From NCBI GenBank assembly GCA_028829895.1, contig CM054183.1, positions 22,550,975-22,614,974 of the forward strand: a stretch of DNA of 64,000 nt. Reading direction: 5' to 3'. The position numbers were made by a program, and so were the translations under genes. Shown piece by piece: positions 58,147-64,000 of this stretch. Numbering within the stretch: the first letter of the stretch is position 1; each line of letters starts with the position of its first letter. A model generated the notes under the pieces. The model did not search any database. It was not told the origin of the DNA and saw nothing but the letters and a program-made list of their open reading frames with translations. Origin of the DNA: Sinotaia quadrata. Lineage: Eukaryota > Mollusca > Gastropoda > Architaenioglossa > Viviparidae.

Positions 58147-61100
58147 GTAAGCGTTGTAAGATGACTGCTATTGGTGTGCATTTAGTATTTTATCAAATAG
58201 ACGTTTTATTCAAGAAGTGTGCACGTTTGTAAGCATGTGCGTGCGTGCAGTGTAATGAGCGAAAGCGTGTAGCAAATTACATTTGGGTAGCAATACAACT
58301 AATTTTGGGCAGTAGTCTGCTTACCCAAAACGAACTACAAGAAATCAAAGCGGGTTTTGAATGGTGTGCATTTATTGCCAGACGAGACGTTTAGAGATTG
58401 TCGTAGTTATTGCCAAACCAGACGTTTAGTGGTTGTCGTAGTTATTGCTACTATTATTTCATTCGAAAATTATAAGTTGTTTTTGTTTCTTTGTTGCTAG
58501 TTATCTGAAAGCATGTGTCGTTGAGTGGCGTGTGATTGTTTGGTTGGTTTGGTGAACTCCTTTCAATATTTGTGTACTTCCTTGAGGAGATCGATTGACA
58601 GTTCTTTTGATAGAACGTGTGAGTCGTTTGGCTTTGTATGGGTGAAAAGAAAGTGCTACAAAGTTTTGGGTAATAGAATCTGACTGGAAGCTTACGACTT
58701 AACTTATAGTAGCTTATGACTTAGATGGGTACTTATACTGGCTCGAATTTATTAAAACTTTATTCTGTAATAAAAATAAGACACACATCTGATGAAGCTT
58801 AACAACAAACACATATCTTTTAATGCGCATTTATTTACTGTCCAGCTTTTCCATGGTTCTGACTCTAGGTCACTTGTTGTACGTGTATTTTCGTCAGGAA
58901 CTAATGGTGCACAATTAATCTACTTGTAGACCAGGTAGAGTTTGTCACATGTCTTTTATTCAATGGTCCCGTTATAATGAAGTTCAATTTTGATAATCTA
59001 TGTGCAATAATGTTCATATACTGGACATTTTTTCTCCGGTCTTTTTCAAAAAGTGCTTGTGAATATTTCAGTGTATGTGTGCATGCATGTGTGTTTGTGT
59101 GGTAAGTATATGTGTATTGTGTGTGAGAAAATATATGTTGATTTTCATTTAGAAAGCACCATATGTTACAGAGATGTGAATGTATTACTGGCCCACAATC
59201 GTTATTAATAATAATACAATGTGTTATATTATTAAGTTTGCGGGTAGCGTACTTTTCTCTAACAAAATAATACGTACTCATATCTGGTTTTGAAAATTTA
59301 ATTAGTTAAGATTCAGAAACAATTTCATGATTATTTAAAGCGTCTGAATTCATTGAGTTTTACATGATTTCGTCATTTGTCCAATGACGTGAGTGATGAC
59401 CTGCAGTGTGACCACTACCCACACCTACTGAGCGTGAAAATTTTGTCCCTTTCAGGTTCTTTTTTCGGGTATCACTTGTTTTTTTTTTTTTAAGTTAATA
59501 ATTTGCCTGTATTACTTTTCATTATTTGTTTGTTATGGCATTATAGTAAGTATCTGTCCGACAGCACACATTCACGAGGGATTGTCACTCAAACCCAACT
59601 TCCAATCCCCCATCCCTTTTTTTAAAAAAAAAAGTGTACTTTACTGATTTAAGTTCTGCTGTTATGTGATTCCAGTGATAAGAAAATTGAATGTATGTAT
59701 GTGTGGGAGGGGTGGGAATGAAATACTGTTCTATCGCAGCATAATTCTATCGCATGCACACACACAAGTACACATACGTACATACAGACGCACACGAAAG
59801 CAACACTTACGTTCATTTAAATGAAAGTAAAGGTAATTTAACGTGCATAATACTTAAGTCAAAGAAACCGAAGCCCGCCGTCTGATCTACAATTCTGGGA
59901 TCACAGCGCCCCAATTCAAGTAAATTTAGCAACAAATAATAAAACATTACTACTGTCACTCAACTACTACTACTACTAATAATAATAACAACAATAGTAA
60001 TAATTTTCAAAAATAGGATTAGATGAAGGATGATAAATAATAAACTCTGTTGCTACTTCTATTATTTAAATAACTTGCAACTACGGATTATTTTAAATTC
60101 AACATGGGCATTCTTCATAGACGACTGATTCTTGCAGTTTTAATGACGCTATAAGGGTAATTAATATTCAAGCGCATTTGCCTCATGCTGTTTGACCATA
60201 CTGCCGAAGTTTATTATACAAATGACGACCCAAGACATATCAGAATACTATTTCACTTAGTGAGGGAATGACATAATCATGACGCTTATTTCCGCCTCTG
60301 AGAAAGCGCATTATACATCTTAATTTACAGCTATAGTTTAATTGCAATGGTATAATTGTGAGAAATGTTAGGGGTAGTTACAGATTAAGTACAATGGGAT
60401 TATTACGGCTGATGTTAGGAATTTTGCGAATTAAGAGATTATTACGATTGAAGTAAGGAATTCTTACAGATGAAGTGGAATGGGATTATTACGAGTAATG
60501 TTAGGAATTGTTACAAATTACGAATGATACTAGGAATTATTACATGCTAGGAATAATGTTATGAATTCTTCTTATTAATTGCGAGCAATGCAAGTAAATT
60601 TTAAATACTGCGAGTATTCCTAGAAATTATCACATACTACAAGTATTCCTAGAAATTATCACATACTACAAGTATTGCCATAAATTATCACATACTACAA
60701 GTATTCCTAGAAATTATCACATACTACAAGTATTCCTAGAAATTATCACATATTACAAGTATTCCTAGAAATTATCACATACTACAAGTATTCCTAGAAA
60801 TTATCACATACTGCAAGTATTCCTAGAAATTATCTCATACTACAAGTATTCCTAGAAATTATCACATATTACAAGTATTCCTAGAAATTATCACATACTA
60901 CAAGTATTCCTAGAAAGTATCACAAACTACAAGTATTCCTAGAAATTATCACATACTGCGAGTATTCCTAGAAATTATCACATACTGCGAGTATTCCTAG
61001 AAATTATTACATACTGCGAAATATAATGTAAAGATCTACTGCATTAGTGATCATATTATCACCTGAAATTAACCGCAGTAGATTTACAAACTCAATATAA

Positions 61101-63939
61101 ACATAACGTTATTAGGAATCACCCTACTTTAATACAATATGCCTGTATAATTCTTAATCCACCTCATTTTAATTTCATTTCAAGATCACTTGAGAAATGT
61201 GCCGGGGAAAGACCAAGAGAAAATGGTATAACAATAGAAGCCAACTAACGTTTGCCAGATTATTTGATACAAACACAAATTAATTATTCAACCGCCACCT
61301 TCTGTTTCCTATAAATAGCCACTCGATGTGTAAGAAACGTTGAAAATTTAGAAAGAAAATGCTAGTAACAACGTGTACAGTAAAACTCCATCGAAGGCAA
61401 ATCTAATTATAGTTTACGTAATAAATTCGAATCGGAAAGACACTGCATCTCTCAAAGTGTGTGAAGAAGGAGAGGGAGAAAAAAAGAAATAGAGAATTAC
61501 AGAAGGAGAGGGGGGGGGGATGTTTTTCGTTTATTCTACCATGGTCTATATCTGTTGGGAGTATTCATTGAGGAGAGGTCACTACTTTGTGTGGAACAAT
61601 ATAGATAGTGTCTGGAGCCTATAAATGTCGGGCTGAGTGTTTTGTGGGCGACTCATCACTCCCAAACAAAATTAAATAGCTGTGGAAGGAGCCAGTAAAA
61701 CTCTGAAAAAGTGCCGGTATAAAGCCAATTAATAACCTCTCTAAGTAGTCTGTAAAATTCCTAGAATCCAGCACTTATATCCTTCATACTCAGTGTTACT
61801 AAAGTTCAATATTTTTTTCGTCTATTTTAGTTTATTTTGCAAAGCATGAGGTGTTTTTGTTTTGTTATTGTACTTTTTGTTTGGCGCGCATGTGCGTGCG
61901 TGCGAGTGTGTATATGTGTGTGTTTTTAAATAATTTTGTTTAGGTATTTCTTTTATTTATACATTAGCATACGAATATTTTTCTTCTGGATGATTATGAT
62001 ATAGATTTGGAATTGACCATACTGTTTAATAAATTTCCTTGTATTTGTACGTGGCTGTTTATTTTATGTTTTGTTTGAAAGTATACATCCTCTTTCGCTT
62101 GTTATGACATCTACCAAAACACATGTACTGATTTAGAAAGAATATACAGCAGTAGTATTTTTATAATTGTGTATGCAAAAGATAAGAAAACCTAATTTAT
62201 TTTCCCATCGCTTTTCGAAGGCATAGAAATATATCAACACAAGACGACACTTTGCATTCTAAGTACTACGAACTCACTTGCAACTGAACGTGCACACACA
62301 CTGTCTGAGTGTTCAATGTGCATGAATTATGCTTGTTTGTACATTATGTGCAAATAATGTTTGTTTATATAATGTGTACAATGTTTAACTGCTAGTAATA
62401 TGGTATAAATTCTGAGTGCATGCATAGTGAGTACACTTTCTGTCTGCTTAGTCTAGAGTATGATCATATTCTGTCTGTTTGGCATAGAGTATGATCATAT
62501 TCCGTTTTCTCAGCCTAGAGTATGATCATATTATGTCTGTTTAGCCTAGAATAATATCATATTCTGTCTGCTCAGCCTAGAGTAATATCATATTCCTGTC
62601 TGCTTAGCCTAGAGTATGATCATATTTTGTCTGCTTAGCCTAGACTAGAGTAATATCATATTCCTGTCTGCTTAGCCTAGAGTATGACTATGATCATATT
62701 CTGTCTGCTCAGCCTAGACTCTAGCCTAGAGTATAACTATACTGTAAGGTTACCATAGAGTATGATCACATTTTGCCTGTGTGTATGCTCATATGCTCTC
62801 TGTGAACATAGAGAATGTTCATAATCTCTCTGCTTGGCATATAGTGTATTCACATCCTAACTATTTAGTATAGAGTATGTTCATATTTTGTCTGCTTAGT
62901 ATAGAGTACGTTCATATTCTGTCTGCTTGAGATGCATAAGATTCCACGTTTTTGTCTGCTTGGCATAAAAGCGAGTTCACATTCATACAGCTTGGTATGG
63001 TGTGTTCACATTTCCGACTTGATTGATGGTGTGTGGACGTAATTATATCTACTAGGAACTAAGATGGATTCACTCTCATGACTTCAACATCAACAAAGTG
63101 GAATCATATTTTATTTGCTTGGTATTAAGACGCACTCACAATCTGATCGAGGGCGGTTTTCAATGGCTAAAGTCAAGGTTTCAGGACAGTTTGTTATGTG
63201 CAAATCTCGATCACCAACAAAAGCCGAGAAGAAAATGGGTATTGCTAGCATTTTGGTTGTAAATCTTATCAAAAAGATAAAAACGTTCAACTTACTATGA
63301 TGCACCATTAGGAGGGCGGGCGCTTGCTTGCCAGAAGTAATTGAAAGGTTGTGAGAAGGTAGCGATAATCTCGGTTAGAGTAGCGAATTCCACGAGTAAA
63401 AAAGTTATTTCGTTTAGCTTTTCCTGGGCACACTTTTATTTCTTTGTACAAATATGTATTTTTATTTCCACACATACACACACACGCATACACACACACG
63501 CATACACACACACACATACACACACATACACACACACGCATACACACACATACACACACACACATACACACATACACACATACACACACATACACACACA
63601 TACACACATACACATACACACACACATACACACAAACATACACACACATACACACACACATACACACACATACACACACACACATGTACACACACACGCA
63701 TACACACACACACATACACACACACATACACGCACACACTATACCATTTTTCTTACTTCCTTTCATAGAAAGTTAAAATAACTTTGACAATACCAGTACA
63801 CATCCAGAGACGGAACATATTGCAGAACGAGAACTACCTGCTGCTGGAGGAAGCCTCCGTGCCCAAAGGTTTTCCACCCCACGGCATGCTTGAAGAAGTG
63901 GGTTCCAGTCTCGAAATGGTGTCGGAATTTTCACATTGA
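57580..63939 (+). CDS. Hand: Hand bHLH transcription factor
   Basis: Two-exon gene, 57580-58146 and 63826-63939, encoding about 226 residues. Nuclear Twist-family bHLH factor that dimerises with E-proteins and acts in heart, mesoderm, limb and neural development in animals. Start MSLSVGGYA matches the MSLVGG opening of Hand proteins. Residues 20-45 are His/Pro/Tyr-rich and 46-55 are ten alanines. The bHLH spans about 103-157: basic [13 protein letters not shown], helix 1 [10 protein letters not shown], loop [16 protein letters not shown], helix 2 [16 protein letters not shown]115 and S117 correspond to the phospho-regulated pair of vertebrate HANDs. The intron (phase 0, GTAAGC donor) falls after KRKREM, the position known in vertebrate Hand genes. 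Exon 2 is short and unusual (see its entry). Confidence 0.93.
60605..61019. repeat. 29-bp minisatellite in Hand intron
   Basis: About fourteen units of CACATACTACAAGTATTCCT followed by AGAAATTAT, 29 bp apart (CCTAGAAATT at 60621, 60650 and on). Variants are ACTGCGAG, ATTACAAG and TTGCCATAA. Units 1 and the last two share the GCGAG variant. Confidence 0.95.
62440..62960. repeat. 35-bp minisatellite with TATGATCATA palindrome
   Basis: Units read TCTGTCTGCTTAGCCTAGAG then TATGATCATAT, repeated about eight times at 62440-62720 with AATATCATA variants and short internal duplications. It decays rightwards into TTCATAT, GCTTGGCATA words up to about 62960 and more loosely to 63050. Confidence 0.85.
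63466..63742. repeat. (CA)n / CACATA microsatellite
   Basis: About 275 bp of CACACATACACACGCATA-type repeats, ending 83 bp before the acceptor of Hand exon 2. All open frames over it are artefacts. Confidence 0.97.
63826..63939 (+). CDS. Hand: Hand exon 2 (divergent C-terminus)
   Basis: Acceptor CATATTGCAG, then 37 codons and TGA, in phase 0 with exon 1. It starts NENYLLLEE, where Hand proteins have NEILKS after the same junction, and contains [12 protein letters not shown], which lines up with the conserved Hand tail GWPQHVWALEL (shared G, P, H in spacing). The tail is thus recognisable but much changed, with about 15 extra residues beyond. Possible alternatives: a lineage-specific tail, an alternative terminal exon with the canonical one beyond the window, or a chance frame. 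The phase, acceptor and NE start favour a real exon. Confidence 0.6.
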   Translation, partial: NENYLLLEEASVPKGFPPHGMLEEVGSSLEMVSEFSH

Positions 63940-64000
63940 CGTTGTCTTCCTTAATACCTCGTCATCGGGGTTGGTGGTGAAACCCATAGAGTGTGGGTGA
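63940..64000 (+). other. Putative Hand 3' untranslated sequence
   Basis: Sequence after the TGA. The window ends before any polyadenylation signal. Confidence 0.4.

Larger units (their letters stand above)
58147..63825 (+). other. Hand intron
   Basis: 5.7 kb GT-AG intron, large compared with the coding exons. It contains a 29-bp and a 35-bp minisatellite and a long CA/CATA microsatellite. 58.2-60.6 kb and 61.0-62.4 kb show no gene or clear array beyond short CA and G runs (61508-61518) and a loose TTAGGAATT.TTAC series at 60.36-60.56 kb. Confidence 0.7.

Noticed and set aside
63308..63781. Six overlapping frames of Cys-Val or His-Thr repeats
   Set aside because: Translation of the CA/CATA microsatellite.

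Overview
The window reads as AT-rich nuclear DNA from an invertebrate animal, most likely a lophotrochozoan and probably a mollusc. The reasons are metazoan split genes with GT-AG introns, long CA, CTTT, CTAT and AAAG microsatellites, many 29-72 bp minisatellites, and a mix of PIF/Harbinger, RLE-type LINE and LTR retroelement sequence. The species assignment is inference. No prokaryotic gene organisation, rRNA, tRNA or CRISPR was seen.

Layout: (1) 5.6-19.4 kb, minus strand: a split gene for the 4'-phosphopantetheinyl transferase AASDHPPT, four well supported coding exons, with the last exon uncertain. Its 9.7 kb third intron carries two minisatellites and a complete-ended PIF/Harbinger DNA transposon (11.6-16.15 kb) with two convergent decayed genes. 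A heat-shock-factor-binding-protein-1-like scrap lies near 0.5 kb and a 1 kb polypurine tract at 3.9-5.0 kb. (2) 19.4-34.1 kb: mostly intergenic, with tandem repeats, microsatellites and a few promoter-like GC-richer patches. (3) 34.36-47.96 kb: the most striking object, an LTR retroelement array LTR-internal-LTR-internal-LTR (LTR 1672 bp, internal 4292 bp, period 5964 bp), oriented on the minus strand and sitting in an ACACAATATAAC-type simple satellite. Each internal region has a tRNA-Met-type primer binding site, a polypurine tract and one uninterrupted 988-codon reading frame with no reverse transcriptase, protease or integrase. (4) 48-56.5 kb: simple repeats, a broken 3' fragment of an R2-superfamily LINE (52.2-53.65 kb) and a 30-bp higher-order repeat. 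(5) 56.5-63.94 kb, plus strand: the bHLH gene Hand, with a GC-rich promoter region, exon 1 carrying the whole bHLH domain, a 5.7 kb intron with two minisatellites, and a short second exon.

The two host genes are unrelated in function: AASDHPPT primes acyl and peptidyl carrier proteins, and Hand is a mesoderm, heart and neural transcription factor. They simply border a repeat-dense interval of about 37 kb. The three transposon classes are at different stages: the Harbinger and LINE copies are broken, while the two LTR-element units appear identical and intact, so that element is either very young, recently amplified by recombination, or duplicated by assembly.
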